Positions 35,702 through 45,293 of a DNA stretch of 64,000 nucleotides are shown here, piece by piece. Position 1 is the first letter of the stretch, and each line of letters starts with the position of its first letter. The position numbers and the translations under genes were made by a program. The notes beneath the pieces are model-generated. The model did not search any database, was not told the DNA's origin, and was given only the letters and a program-made list of their open reading frames with translations. Origin of the DNA: Planctomycetota bacterium (lineage in GTDB: Bacteria > Planctomycetota > Phycisphaerae > UBA1845); the NCBI GenBank assembly GCA_016208685.1, contig JACQXM010000032.1:20928-84927 (forward strand), in the 5' to 3' direction.

Positions 35702-37207
35702 CTACACCATCCCCACCTCATGGACGGCCGGACGCCCTAGCGCATCGGCGTTAACCGGTTCGACGTCGGACGCGCGGCGCGCGGCGCTGCGCTCGTGCGT
35801 CGCGTGGCAACCGCTGAGCGGCAGACCGGCGGCAAGATGGTCGAGGATCATGGCCAGCCGGCGTGTAAGATCGGGGCGAGAATACGCCGTAAGCCGCTCC
35901 AACGCCGCTCCCGGGAGCGGCCGGCCGGAAGCGGCCGCGCGATACAGCGTTTGCAGAGCGTCCGTGACCGGTGTGACCCGATCGAAGGGCACAACCAGGC
36001 CGGCGTTGTGCCCGCGGACGATCGTCGCGCACTGCCCTCTTGCCGGGCCGAGGCACAGGATAGGCCGACCGGCGGCCAGGTACTCAAACAGCTTCCCGAG
36101 GATCACCGAATCGGCGTTGGGGCCGTCGTGCACGCAGAGCAGCAGGGCGTCCGCGGAGCGCATCTCGGCGATCGCCGTGGCGTGCGCCACTTCACCGGTG
36201 AATTCGCACGGGAGCGAGGTTCGCTGGAGTTTTTGGCGCACCTCGTCGCCGGCATGGCCGACGATGCGGAGTACGACCCGCCCGCGGCGCGAGCCGAGGT
36301 GATCCGCGAAGGCGCGTAGTCCCGCAAGCAGTGCATTGCTGACTCGATTCCGATCCAACCGGCCGACGTGCGCCAACGTGAAGCGCCCGCCGCCGCGCGG
36401 CTCGGGCAGCGGAGCGGCGAAATCGGCGGGATCGAACCCGTTGGTGATGGTGACGAACTTGTGTCGCTGGTGGGGAACGCGATCCGCGAGGATCTCCGTC
36501 TGCCGCGGCGTAACGCCCAGCACCACGTCCGCGGTCTCCAGGATCTCCTGTTCCAGGCGGCGGTGCGCCTCTCGGCGGCGTGGCGACGGCTCGTGGTAGC
36601 GGTAGTCGTCGGTCCACAGGTCGCGGAAGTCCGCGACCCAGGGTCGTCCCGTCCGTCTCTTGAGCCACATGCCCAGCAGATGGTCCGATGGCGGACTGAA
36701 CGTCGAGTAGATGGCGTTGATCCGTTCCCGCGCTACCAGTCGCGCCGCGGCACGCACGCCGGACTTGGCCCAATACACGCAGTCGTCGGGGAGCGGTTCG
36801 CGGGCCATCCAACGCGTCAACCGCCACTCCAGGGCCCGGCCGATGCGCCCGCCGGCACTACCGCCGCGGACCAGGCCACGAACGGCGCGCCGCAGCGCTC
36901 GCGCCCAGCTCCCTCCACCGACACGATGGACCACGACCTCGGGCGGGAGCTCCGCCGCCAGCGTATGGTCCTCGGGAAGGTCGTCGAGCGGCGGGAGCGT
37001 CCAGACGATCGGCTGCCAGCCGAAGGTGGGAAGGTACTTGGCAAACTTCGCAGGGCGCTGCACGCCCGGCCCGCCGGTGGGGGGAAACGCCGCGGCGACC
37101 ATGAGCACGCGTCGAGCGTGGCGGGCTGCCAACGCGGGCGCCGGTGCGCCGACTCCCCCGCTTGCGGCGGGCTTGCCGGCGGCCTCCACGGCGCCCTCAT
37201 CGAGCAT
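35702..37207 (-). CDS. Glycosyltransferase family 4-like protein
   Basis: The 501-aa protein has a two-domain GT-B layout. The N-terminal domain has 'VAAAFPPTGGPGVQRPAKFAKYLPTFGW' and 'STFSPPSDHLLGMWLKRRTGRPWVADFRDLW'. The C-terminal domain has 'GRLDRNRVSNALLAGL', 'VLRIVGHAG' and 'LGKLFEYLAAGRPILCLG' with the nucleotide-sugar-binding Glu. It probably builds surface polysaccharide. ATG 37207 has GGGGGA upstream; the frame is open to 37393. Confidence 0.87.
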   Translation of the reverse strand: MLDEGAVEAAGKPAASGGVGAPAPALAARHARRVLMVAAAFPPTGGPGVQRPAKFAKYLPTFGWQPIVWTLPPLDDLPEDHTLAAELPPEVVVHRVGGGSWARALRRAVRGLVRGGSAGGRIGRALEWRLTRWMAREPLPDDCVYWAKSGVRAAARLVARERINAIYSTFSPPSDHLLGMWLKRRTGRPWVADFRDLWTDDYRYHEPSPRRREAHRRLEQEILETADVVLGVTPRQTEILADRVPHQRHKFVTITNGFDPADFAAPLPEPRGGGRFTLAHVGRLDRNRVSNALLAGLRAFADHLGSRRGRVVLRIVGHAGDEVRQKLQRTSLPCEFTGEVAHATAIAEMRSADALLLCVHDGPNADSVILGKLFEYLAAGRPILCLGPARGQCATIVRGHNAGLVVPFDRVTPVTDALQTLYRAAASGRPLPGAALERLTAYSRPDLTRRLAMILDHLAAGLPLSGCHATHERSAARRASDVEPVNADALGRPAVHEVGMV

Positions 37208-37402
37208 GTCGCGATCCCCCACGTGCGTGCCTTTCTCGAACGCGCCGGGGAGCCCCTGGCTCCCCCGTGCCTCTGAATGAACGGCCCCGCGGCCTGACAG
37301 TGACTTGTCGCCGAACTCAAGCGCACCCGCTACCCGGCCGGCGGTCGTGAATTCTGAATCCGGTTCCACTCGCTGCAACGTGCGCAAGCCCACAATCGGA
37401 CT

Positions 37403-37906
37403 TTACGCCTGATGAGCATCTATCGGCACGCCGCCGCGGGACGATGACCAGTCTTCCTCGCAGAGGTAGTAGTCCGTAAGGACTAACCCTAGCTTCCGGT
37501 AGGTTTCGAGGGCGCCGTGGTTGTGACGGTGCACATAGAGGCGGATGCCGCAAACATCGGCACGGCTGCCGGCGAGGGCGCGCACGTGGGCGTGAAGGGC
37601 GCGAAACACGCCGCGGCGTCGGAAGGTGGGCTCGACATAGACGCTTTGTATCCACCAGAACCAGCCACAGCGCCAGTCGCTCCACTCGAACGTCACCATC
37701 GTCTGCCCTACAAGCCGACCGTCGCATTCCGCGACGAAGTACCGGCAGGCTGCGGAGTCACTCAACGCCCGGCGGACGCCTTCCTCCAGCGTGGCGCGGT
37801 GCAGAGACTTGCCTTCCGATTCCCGCGCCATGGCATCGTTAAATGCCACGATTGCGGCACCGTCGGAGGGCTCGGCGGAGCGAACGCTGATGGCGGCGTT
37901 GGTCAT
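37403..37906 (-). CDS. GNAT family N-acetyltransferase
   Basis: The 167-aa protein has a complete GNAT fold. The acetyl-CoA-binding motif A is 'IQSVYVEPTFRRRGVFRALHAHV' and motif B is 'RHNHGALETYRKLGL'. The substrate is unknown. Its start overlaps the stop of the upstream Mpo1-like gene (ATGA), so the two are coupled. Confidence 0.9.
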   Translation of the reverse strand: MTNAAISVRSAEPSDGAAIVAFNDAMARESEGKSLHRATLEEGVRRALSDSAACRYFVAECDGRLVGQTMVTFEWSDWRCGWFWWIQSVYVEPTFRRRGVFRALHAHVRALAGSRADVCGIRLYVHRHNHGALETYRKLGLVLTDYYLCEEDWSSSRGGVPIDAHQA

Positions 37907-38235
37907 GGCGGGCGCGTCATCTCCGCCGGTGAGGCGCCCCCGCCGGCACGCGCAGCGTAGCGCGGCGCGACGGCCACGTAGGGCTTCCCGAGGAGTTTCT
38001 TTATGAGGACAACTTCACCCATTTCATTGCCCTCGATGCGATGGCCGAGCCACTGCATGACGTAGCTGACCACGATAAGCCCCAAGGGGCGCCACCAGAG
38101 ATTCCAGGCGCTGTCGGCCAGTTGCACGACGATGAGCACAACCGCCATGGGGAGCATGGGGATCGCCAGTGCGTGCAGCAGCAGCGACGCCGGATGCTGG
38201 TGGCGCTCGCGCCAGTTGGACAGCCATGCAGGCAT
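37903..38235 (-). CDS. Mpo1-like / DUF962 family membrane protein
   Basis: The 110-aa protein resembles the DUF962/Mpo1 family, whose yeast member is an Fe-dependent dioxygenase acting on 2-hydroxy fatty acids. The His-containing motifs 'ERHQHPASLLLHALAIPM' and 'QWLGHRIEGNEMGE' are in place, with two hydrophobic segments between. The ATG at 38235 is chosen as the first that gives the family N-terminus. The frame is open upstream to 38403 into the divergent promoter region. Confidence 0.75.
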   Translation of the reverse strand: MPAWLSNWRERHQHPASLLLHALAIPMLPMAVVLIVVQLADSAWNLWWRPLGLIVVSYVMQWLGHRIEGNEMGEVVLIKKLLGKPYVAVAPRYAARAGGGASPAEMTRPP

Positions 38236-38365
38236 GCACGTATGGTAGTACGGGGTAGGAAAAGCGGAAGACGGACGGCGCGCCCGGCGACGAACCGCCG
38301 GCAGCCGGCGCCACGGAGACGCGGGCTCCGGATCGACGCGGCGCGCCCCACGAAAGTGAGGGATC

Positions 38366-39025
38366 ATGGGCACGGTGGAGCAGGTATTGGTCGTCGAGCG
38401 CACCGCCTTCGACCGCGCCGGCGGCTTTCAAGGCATCAGCTTCGAGGTGGAGCGCTTCCTGGAGGCGCTCTTCGCGGCCGGCGCGCCGCGGTTCATACCG
38501 CGGCCGCAGGCGGAGGCGGATCCCCGTTTCAAGCAACTCATCCCCTACGTGCTGATGACGGACGGAGACAGCTACGTGACCTACGTGCGCGGCAAGGCGG
38601 GGGGCGAGAAGCGTTTGGTAGGCAACCGCTCCCTCGGCATCGGCGGGCACATCAACCCCACCGATGACCTGCCGCTGCTGAGCTCGGACCTGCGCGACGC
38701 CTACCGTGCCGCCGTTGCGCGCGAGGTCGCCGAGGAAGTGGTGATCGACGCCGCGCCGCCCGACCGCATCGTTGCCCTGCTCAACGATGACTCCACGGAG
38801 GTCGGTCGGGTGCACCTGGGAATCGTCCACTACTGGCGTTTCCCGCAACTGGTCGTCCGCAAGCGGGAGCAGGCCATCACCCAATTCTCCTTCATGACCC
38901 CGGCGGAACTTCGCGCGGTCCGCGACAGCCTGGAATCCTGGTCGCAACTTTGCCTGGATCATCTGGGAGTACTCGCCGACGCTGCCGCGAACCGGACGAC
39001 GTCCCCCGCCATTCCTCAACGCTGA
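38366..39025 (+). CDS. Nudix-fold-like protein (predicted phosphoesterase)
   Basis: The 219-aa protein has a Nudix-like core. 'GIGGHINPTDD' is followed about 20 residues later by 'AVAREVAEEVVIDA', so the second half of the Nudix box (REVxEEV) is kept while the first half is stretched. This arrangement is typical of a branch annotated as predicted phosphoesterases. A GAGGG stretch precedes the ATG. It is divergent from the Mpo1-like/GNAT operon. Confidence 0.75.
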   Translation: MGTVEQVLVVERTAFDRAGGFQGISFEVERFLEALFAAGAPRFIPRPQAEADPRFKQLIPYVLMTDGDSYVTYVRGKAGGEKRLVGNRSLGIGGHINPTDDLPLLSSDLRDAYRAAVAREVAEEVVIDAAPPDRIVALLNDDSTEVGRVHLGIVHYWRFPQLVVRKREQAITQFSFMTPAELRAVRDSLESWSQLCLDHLGVLADAAANRTTSPAIPQR

Positions 39026-39261
39026 ATCAGCGTGCGCGATCCGGCGTCCTCGGAACCAGGCCGCGACTCTGAGGCCGTGTGCAAGACCATGCGGAATGGC
39101 GCCCGATCGCCCGCCGTTATTCGGGGCGGATGGAGATCGGAGGGCGCATCGGCGTCGGAACCGCAGCGCGGCGGCGCCGCGCAGGTTTGACGCATGCGGC
39201 GCCGAGGCTAAACTGCGTCCGTGCAACGTCTTCTGTGCAAGCACGGCTGAGACCGATCCCC

Positions 39262-41637
39262 ATGCCCGCCTGCCCGACCGCCACCGAGCTGGATCGCTTT
39301 CAACGCGGGCTGCTGGACGAGCCAGGCTCCGCGGTAGTGCGTGATCACCTGAGTTCCTGCGATGCCTGCCGGATCGCGTTGGATCACACCGGCCGACCCT
39401 TGCCGGCGGACGCCACGCTGGCGATCGACCGCACGGTTTCTCTCGCCCCCGAGCGCCTGACGACTTCGACGCCGGCGGAGCGAATGGCGCGGCATTTCCC
39501 CAAAATCGAGGGCTATCAGATTACCGGCGTTCTGGGCCAGGGAGGCATGGGGATCGTCTACCGCGCCGTGCAGACCAAGCTCAGCCGCACGGTGGCCCTG
39601 AAAGTGCTGCCGGCCATCGTGGGGACGGCGAACCCCCAGGCGGTAAGCCGCTTCCGTCGTGAGGCCACCGCCGCCGCGCGGCTGCACCACACCAACATCA
39701 TCCCCATCTACGACTTCGGAGAATCGAGCGACGCCTACTACTACGCCATGGAACTGATCACCGGCGAGCCGCTCAACGTGCTCATCGGCCGCTACGCGGC
39801 CCATCACGCCGCGAGCGCCGCCCCCACGCAGCTCACCCAGTGGCTGCATCCCGAGGATGAAGTGCCATCCGGCGGCACTCACGGAGAGGCGGTACCGGCG
39901 CCGTCGATGGAGGACAGCACCACCGTGCGCGAGGCCCGTGCCGCGCCGCAGGCGCGGGCCTACTACCACCTGGTCGCCCGCTGGATGGCCGACGCCGCCG
40001 ACGCCCTGCACTACGCCCACGCGCAGGGTATCATCCACCGCGACATCAAGCCCGCCAACCTCATCCTCTCCCACGACGGCCGAATCATGATCGCCGACTT
40101 CGGGCTGGCCAAGAGCAGCAGCGAGGAGTCGGTGACCGTCACCGGGGCCCTGCTGGGCACGCTGCGCTACCTCAGCCCGGAACAGGCAATGGCCAGGCGG
40201 GTGAAGGTGGATCATCGCACGGACGTGTACTCGCTGGGCGCCACCATGTACGAACTGCTCAGCTTCCAACCCGCCTTCCCCGGTACCGACGACAAGGCCA
40301 TCCTCTCCGCCATCCTCACCCGCGATCCCATGCCCATCCGCAGGCTGGCGCCCTATGTACCGCGCGAGCTCGAGACCATCTGCATGAAAGCGATGGAGAA
40401 GTCGGCCGACGTGCGTTACGACTCCGGGCGGGCGATGGCCGACGACCTGCGGCGCTATGTGAACGATCTGCCCATCGCCGCCAAGCGTCCCGGACCGCTG
40501 GCCCGCGCCTACAAGTTCGTTCGCCGACACAAGGCCCCGGTGCTGGCGACCTCGGCCCTGCTCGCGCTGGCCGCCACCAGCGGCTTCCTGGTTCGCGCCG
40601 AGGCCCGGCGCTCCGCCGCTCAGGTCCAGGGCCTGTACGACAGCGGGATGTTCTATGCCACGAACCAGAAGTGGGACCAGGCGGAAGGCGAGTTCCTCGC
40701 CGCCCTCAAGATCGACCCCGGGAATGTAAACACCATGCTGGCGCTGGTGTGGATGAAGATCGAGCATCTCAAGAAGCGCCCGGAGCTGGCCACCCCGGAG
40801 AACCTCGAGCGCCTGGACACGCTGTGCCGCCGGGTGCTGGCTCTGACCCCCGACGACGCCACGGCACTGAGCTATCACAGCGTAGTACTCAAGAACCTGC
40901 GGCGCTACGATGAGGCGATTGCCGCGACGCAGAAGGTCGTCAGGCAAAGGCCGGACTACTTCGCCGCGTGGTCCAACCTCGGCGCCTACCACGCGATCGC
41001 CGGGAACCTCGACCAGGCCGAGGAGTGCCTGCGTAACGGTTCCGCTCTCGCCGACAAGGAGGAAGTCGGCCGGCCGGTCGATCGCGCCGGCGTGTGGCGT
41101 AACCTCGCGGCGCTCGAACTGCTGCGCGGCGATGTCGGAGCCGTCACGCAACTGACCAAAGCCATCCAGGCCAAGCCCGACGATACCCCCAGCTGGCTGC
41201 TTCGCGTGAGAGCCAGGCTGAACCTGCCCGATTACCGGAACTTCGAGGAGGCCCTCGACGACGCCAAGTACGTGGACCGCTTGAGCACGGAACGAAACCC
41301 CCGTGCCAAACGGCTTCGTGCTCTGGCGCACCTGCGAAATGGGCAGCTTCAGGCGGCCGTCGAGCAGGCCGACCTCGCCCTGGGACTCAAGGACCAACCG
41401 GTGGTGGCGAACCTGATCGCCGCCATTGCCGAACAAGGCCGCGGGCGAGCCGCCGAGGCACGGGTGCGGCTTGACGCTGCCCTCCGGGAATGGCCGTCCA
41501 CCTGGAACGACGGCGGCTTTACGGTGACCTTCGACGAGGGGATCCTCTGGTTCGAAACCGCTGCGGAGTTCCAACAACTTCGCGAGGAGGCGGAAGCATC
41601 GCTGGGGCTCCACTCCGCCGACGGCTCCGGAGACTGA
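39262..41637 (+). CDS. Membrane Ser/Thr protein kinase with TPR sensor domain
   Basis: The 791-aa protein opens with a short Cys-containing segment ('HLSSCDACRIAL') like the zinc-finger start of anti-sigma proteins. The kinase follows: Gly loop 'GQGGMGIVY' (about 92-100), catalytic Lys in 'VALKVL' (K114), 'HRDIKPANLI' (259-268), DFG at 279-281 and 'GTLRYLSPEQ'. An insert of about 65 residues lies between the hinge and the HRD loop. One membrane helix (about 480-500) separates the kinase from a TPR array outside the membrane. ATG 39262 gives the usual 'CPTATELDRF' beginning. Such kinases are abundant in planctomycetes. Confidence 0.9.
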   Translation: MPACPTATELDRFQRGLLDEPGSAVVRDHLSSCDACRIALDHTGRPLPADATLAIDRTVSLAPERLTTSTPAERMARHFPKIEGYQITGVLGQGGMGIVYRAVQTKLSRTVALKVLPAIVGTANPQAVSRFRREATAAARLHHTNIIPIYDFGESSDAYYYAMELITGEPLNVLIGRYAAHHAASAAPTQLTQWLHPEDEVPSGGTHGEAVPAPSMEDSTTVREARAAPQARAYYHLVARWMADAADALHYAHAQGIIHRDIKPANLILSHDGRIMIADFGLAKSSSEESVTVTGALLGTLRYLSPEQAMARRVKVDHRTDVYSLGATMYELLSFQPAFPGTDDKAILSAILTRDPMPIRRLAPYVPRELETICMKAMEKSADVRYDSGRAMADDLRRYVNDLPIAAKRPGPLARAYKFVRRHKAPVLATSALLALAATSGFLVRAEARRSAAQVQGLYDSGMFYATNQKWDQAEGEFLAALKIDPGNVNTMLALVWMKIEHLKKRPELATPENLERLDTLCRRVLALTPDDATALSYHSVVLKNLRRYDEAIAATQKVVRQRPDYFAAWSNLGAYHAIAGNLDQAEECLRNGSALADKEEVGRPVDRAGVWRNLAALELLRGDVGAVTQLTKAIQAKPDDTPSWLLRVRARLNLPDYRNFEEALDDAKYVDRLSTERNPRAKRLRALAHLRNGQLQAAVEQADLALGLKDQPVVANLIAAIAEQGRGRAAEARVRLDAALREWPSTWNDGGFTVTFDEGILWFETAAEFQQLREEAEASLGLHSADGSGD

Positions 41638-41760
41638 CCGGGGCCCCCCTGCCCGCCGAACCCGTATTCACCCCGTCACGCCCTTTTTCCGTGTACATCA
41701 TCCGAGGGGCGGCGCCGCCCGGAATCCGCTTGAGGGAATCGCGCTCCCACTCTTCTCCCG

Positions 41761-41790
41761 TTGCCGCCACGATGGGTAACCTGCTATAGT
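41761..41790 (+). promoter_or_regulatory. Candidate sigma70-like promoter of the FG-GAP/dockerin gene
   Basis: TTGCCG (41761-41766) and TATAGT (41785-41790) are separated by 18 bp. Transcription would begin near 41797, giving a leader of about 230 nt before the GTG at 42029, long enough for regulation, though no known RNA element was recognised. A perfect palindrome GGGCGGCGCCGCCC lies just upstream at 41707-41720. Confidence 0.4.
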
Positions 41791-42028
41791 GGCGATTCGC
41801 CGAGCTGGAGGGGTAAGGCAAACGGCCTGCGCCTCCCGCGGGCACGAGTCCAGACGGTCCGTTTGCCGAGCCAACGAGCGCCAACCGATACCGGCCCGCC
41901 CGCCGGGGGGCGAACGCCGGGTCGCCTGGCGGAACGAACCGGTCTCCGCACCCGCATCGTTATCGGCCGACGCTTGATTCTCGCTGGTTCCATCGGCGAG
42001 TGAATCTCTAAGGGAAGGGGAAATCCAC

Positions 42029-45000
42029 GTGACATCAGCAATGCCCAGAGCTACGTCTATCCTGGCCGGCGTCTTACTGTTGAGCACCGCCGGCCGGAGG
42101 GACGTTCTTGCACAGTCGGCGTGTGAACGAAGCTCGCTTTCCGCGGGCGACACGGCAGCGCTGGACCGTTTCGGCAGCGCCATAGCCGTGAGCGGCAACC
42201 GCGCCCTGGTCGGCGCTCCGGACGCTGACCTCGGAGGTGACGTGGACGCCGGCGCAGCGTACCTATTCGTGCGGACGGGCTCGACGTGGGCCCAGGAGGC
42301 CAAGCTGACCGCTTTCGACGCCTCCGGCCATGACCGTTTCGGCTGGGCGGTGGCGCTCGAGGGTGACCTCGCGGTGGTTGGCGCCCCGGGCAAGACCCGG
42401 GGCGGTGTGCCGGGAGCGGGGGCAGCCTACGTGTACCGTCGCGGCCCGACCGGGTGGGCCGTCGAAGCGAAGTTGCTCGGCGCCGCGGGCACGGGCATCG
42501 GCGGGGCAGGCACGTCGGTGGCCGTCAGCGGCGATCTCGTGGTCGTGGGAGCCCCGCGTGACGACGTCTCCGGGGTGCACGATTGCGGGTCGGCACTGCT
42601 GTTCCGTAAGACGGCAACGGGCTGGGCACAGGAGTTCCGCCTTGTCGCCGGCGATTCTCTGGCGGACGACCATTTTGGGCAGTCTGTTCACGCCGACGGT
42701 GATGTCGTCGCCGTCGGCGCCCCCGATGCCGACCCGGCCGGCATTTCGTCCGGCGCGGCATACCTCTTTCGCCGCGCAGGTGGAATCTGGGTACAGGAAA
42801 GCAGAATCACGGCACTTGATGCCGCCGCGGGCGATGGGTTCGGCAGCTCCGTGGCCATCAGCGCCGACGCGTTGCTCAGCGGTGCGCCAGGACATGCGCA
42901 CGCGGGCGTTGCCACCGGCGCGGCGTATCTGTTTCGCAAGTCAGCGACCTGGGCGCTCGAGGCGGAATTGCTCGCCGCCGACCTGGCGTCCGGCGACGGG
43001 TTCGGCGCCGCCGTAGCGCTCGCGGGCGACCTTGCCGCCGTTGGTGCTCCGTCGGCGGACCACGCCGCGGGCACGAACGCAGGAGCCGGTTACGTGTTCC
43101 GCCGCGTTGCCGGCGCGTGGATCGAGCTTCAGAAACTCGCGACCTACGGCTCGGATGCGGGAGATGCGCTGGGCGCCAGCATCGCCGTGGACGGTGAGTT
43201 CGTGGCTGCCGGCGCGCCGCTCGCCGACGACGCGGCGCTCGACGGCGGCGCTGCGCACGTGTTCGCCGTTGCCGACGACTGCAACGCCAACCTGATCCCG
43301 GACGTGTGCGATGTGCTCGCCGGCGTCGAGGCGGATTGCAACGGCAACCAGGTTCCGGACGCCTGCGAGCTTCGCGATTGTGCGGGTCAACCAGCTTGCG
43401 ACGACTGCAATCTGAACGGCACGATCGACGTCTGCGACATCGCCGAGGGCCGGCTGACCGACGCCGATGGCGACGGCGCGCCGGACGAGTGCGTCTCGTT
43501 CGTGGGGCTCTGTCCCATGAACAACGACTGGAGTTGCGTGGATAACTGGAACCTGGGAGGCATCTACCCCGACAACGGCCCGCAAACCTACAGCGTCACG
43601 CTGCAAGGTCCCGGCGACAACGTGTCGCTCGATCTCGACGTGACCATCGACACCCTGCGCATTCTCCAGGGCGCCGCGCTCACCGTTGCCGACCCCCTCG
43701 ACGGCGATCTGACGATCATCAAGCGCGGCGGTGTGTTCCTCGAGGGCGACCCGGTCGACAACGAGCCGAGCCAGCTTCTGGCCGGCAACGGCCGGGCGCT
43801 GTTCGTGCCCAGTGGGGGCTTCGTCCTCGGGCCCGACGCCGTCTATGAAGCCGCGTGGACGAGCGGGCGAAGCACCGGGTCGCTGCTCTCCGCGGAACAG
43901 GCGCTTATCCTCGCCGGCACCTGTGACTGCCCGGATCAGACAAACGGCGGAGCGATGATTCTGGGCAGCGGCATGTTGGTGACCATCGCGGGGGACTTCG
44001 AGCTGCGCGGGGCTGATGTGGCCGTCTGCCCCATGGACTGCCAAAACCGCCGCGGCGGCATTACCCCCCCGCCCAAACTGATCGGCGGCACCACGGCGCA
44101 AGTGACCGTGCAGGGCGATTTCACGGTCACCGGCGTTGTCGACGTGCGGTTCGGCGAATCGGTTCGAACGGCCGGCGTCACACCGGCGGAGTTGATCCTA
44201 GGCGGCGCCTTCAACAACTTGAGCCAGTATCCACAGCGATTCGACTGGACCTACGGCAAACTCACGCTGAGCGGCGCCCAGCCGCAAGCGGTGGAGGTCG
44301 CGGGCACGGACCGCGGCCCGGGTGGCGACGGCTACCTCGTCAACTTCGCCATGGGAACCGTGGAAGTGCTGGCTTCCCGCGCTGTCACCTTTCAGGACCT
44401 GCTGGACAACGCTCCCGGCGGGGCGGTCGAGGCGCTGTATGTCGATACGCTGATCCTCCGCGCCCTGTCGCACATCTCCATCGACGACTGCAAGGTGTAC
44501 TACAATCACCTCATCGACGAAGGCGCGCGCATTGACCTTTATGGCGCGGGCGAACTGCTCGCCGTGGCCCAGCCGCCACGGCTTGCCGCCGCCCCGCACG
44601 ACGCGCCGAAAAACCGCTATCTGTCGGTCGTGCCTGCAAACGGCGCCCTGCCCGTGGCGCTGAAGGTAGTGATGACCGCCGGACCGACGGGTGGTGCGCT
44701 CCCGGCGCTTGCAGGATGGGTTGACACGCCCGATGGGCACGGGACGGCGCGGTTGGTCGGCGCGCCGGTAACCCGGGGCTGGACGGAGCCGTTGGTGCAC
44801 ATCGGCGATTGCGGCATCATTCCCGCGGCTACCTATGCCGTCACTTCGACGCGCGACGCGGGTGCGAGCTACTCCGTGCCCCTCACGGCCTATACCATCG
44901 CTCGACCGGCGCCGAAGTACTGGGGCGACACGGTGGGTGAGCTACTCGGCGGACAATGGACGGCACCCAACGGCGTGGTCAACATGAATGACTTCGTGGC

Positions 45001-45193
45001 GGCGCTACAGAAGTTCCAATCCCTGCCCCAGGCGCCGGACCTGACCGTCGTTGATATTCAATCCACGGGGGCGCCAAACCCGTGTCTGAACGGAGCGGTG
45101 AACATGGCCGACGTGTTCCTGCTTATCCACGCCTACCAGGGCCGGCCGTATCCGTTCGTGACCAACCCCGCGGACTGTCCGTCCTGCCCCTGA
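42029..45193 (+). CDS. Secreted FG-GAP beta-propeller protein with dockerin-like C-terminus
   Basis: The 1054-aa protein has a signal peptide and about seven FG-GAP-like repeats (about residues 30-410), recognised by recurring 'DRFGxAVAxxGDxAxVGAP' and 'GAAYxFRR'. A short Asp/Asn/Cys-rich calcium-binding stretch follows ('CNANLIPDVCDV', 'DCNLNGTIDVCDI'), then a beta-rich region. The C-terminus has two dockerin-like repeats, 'NGVVNMNDFVAALQKFQ' and 'NGAVNMADVFLLIHAYQG', very like the end of the Cys-rich scaffold protein. GTG 42029 is chosen for the AGGGG about 9 bp upstream; ATG 42041 is too far from it. Likely surface or extracellular. Confidence 0.85.
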   Translation: MTSAMPRATSILAGVLLLSTAGRRDVLAQSACERSSLSAGDTAALDRFGSAIAVSGNRALVGAPDADLGGDVDAGAAYLFVRTGSTWAQEAKLTAFDASGHDRFGWAVALEGDLAVVGAPGKTRGGVPGAGAAYVYRRGPTGWAVEAKLLGAAGTGIGGAGTSVAVSGDLVVVGAPRDDVSGVHDCGSALLFRKTATGWAQEFRLVAGDSLADDHFGQSVHADGDVVAVGAPDADPAGISSGAAYLFRRAGGIWVQESRITALDAAAGDGFGSSVAISADALLSGAPGHAHAGVATGAAYLFRKSATWALEAELLAADLASGDGFGAAVALAGDLAAVGAPSADHAAGTNAGAGYVFRRVAGAWIELQKLATYGSDAGDALGASIAVDGEFVAAGAPLADDAALDGGAAHVFAVADDCNANLIPDVCDVLAGVEADCNGNQVPDACELRDCAGQPACDDCNLNGTIDVCDIAEGRLTDADGDGAPDECVSFVGLCPMNNDWSCVDNWNLGGIYPDNGPQTYSVTLQGPGDNVSLDLDVTIDTLRILQGAALTVADPLDGDLTIIKRGGVFLEGDPVDNEPSQLLAGNGRALFVPSGGFVLGPDAVYEAAWTSGRSTGSLLSAEQALILAGTCDCPDQTNGGAMILGSGMLVTIAGDFELRGADVAVCPMDCQNRRGGITPPPKLIGGTTAQVTVQGDFTVTGVVDVRFGESVRTAGVTPAELILGGAFNNLSQYPQRFDWTYGKLTLSGAQPQAVEVAGTDRGPGGDGYLVNFAMGTVEVLASRAVTFQDLLDNAPGGAVEALYVDTLILRALSHISIDDCKVYYNHLIDEGARIDLYGAGELLAVAQPPRLAAAPHDAPKNRYLSVVPANGALPVALKVVMTAGPTGGALPALAGWVDTPDGHGTARLVGAPVTRGWTEPLVHIGDCGIIPAATYAVTSTRDAGASYSVPLTAYTIARPAPKYWGDTVGELLGGQWTAPNGVVNMNDFVAALQKFQSLPQAPDLTVVDIQSTGAPNPCLNGAVNMADVFLLIHAYQGRPYPFVTNPADCPSCP

Positions 45194-45293
45194 CGCGTTC
45201 TTCACGCCGCCGGACCTTCCGCCGGCGCCGCGCGCCTCGGCGTACTCACCCCGATGTGGCAACCGACGGCGCCGGCTTGCGCGGCGCAGCGAC

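Noticed and set aside
39208..41613. 801-codon minus-strand open frame
   Set aside because: Antisense to the Ser/Thr kinase gene, which has all kinase motifs.
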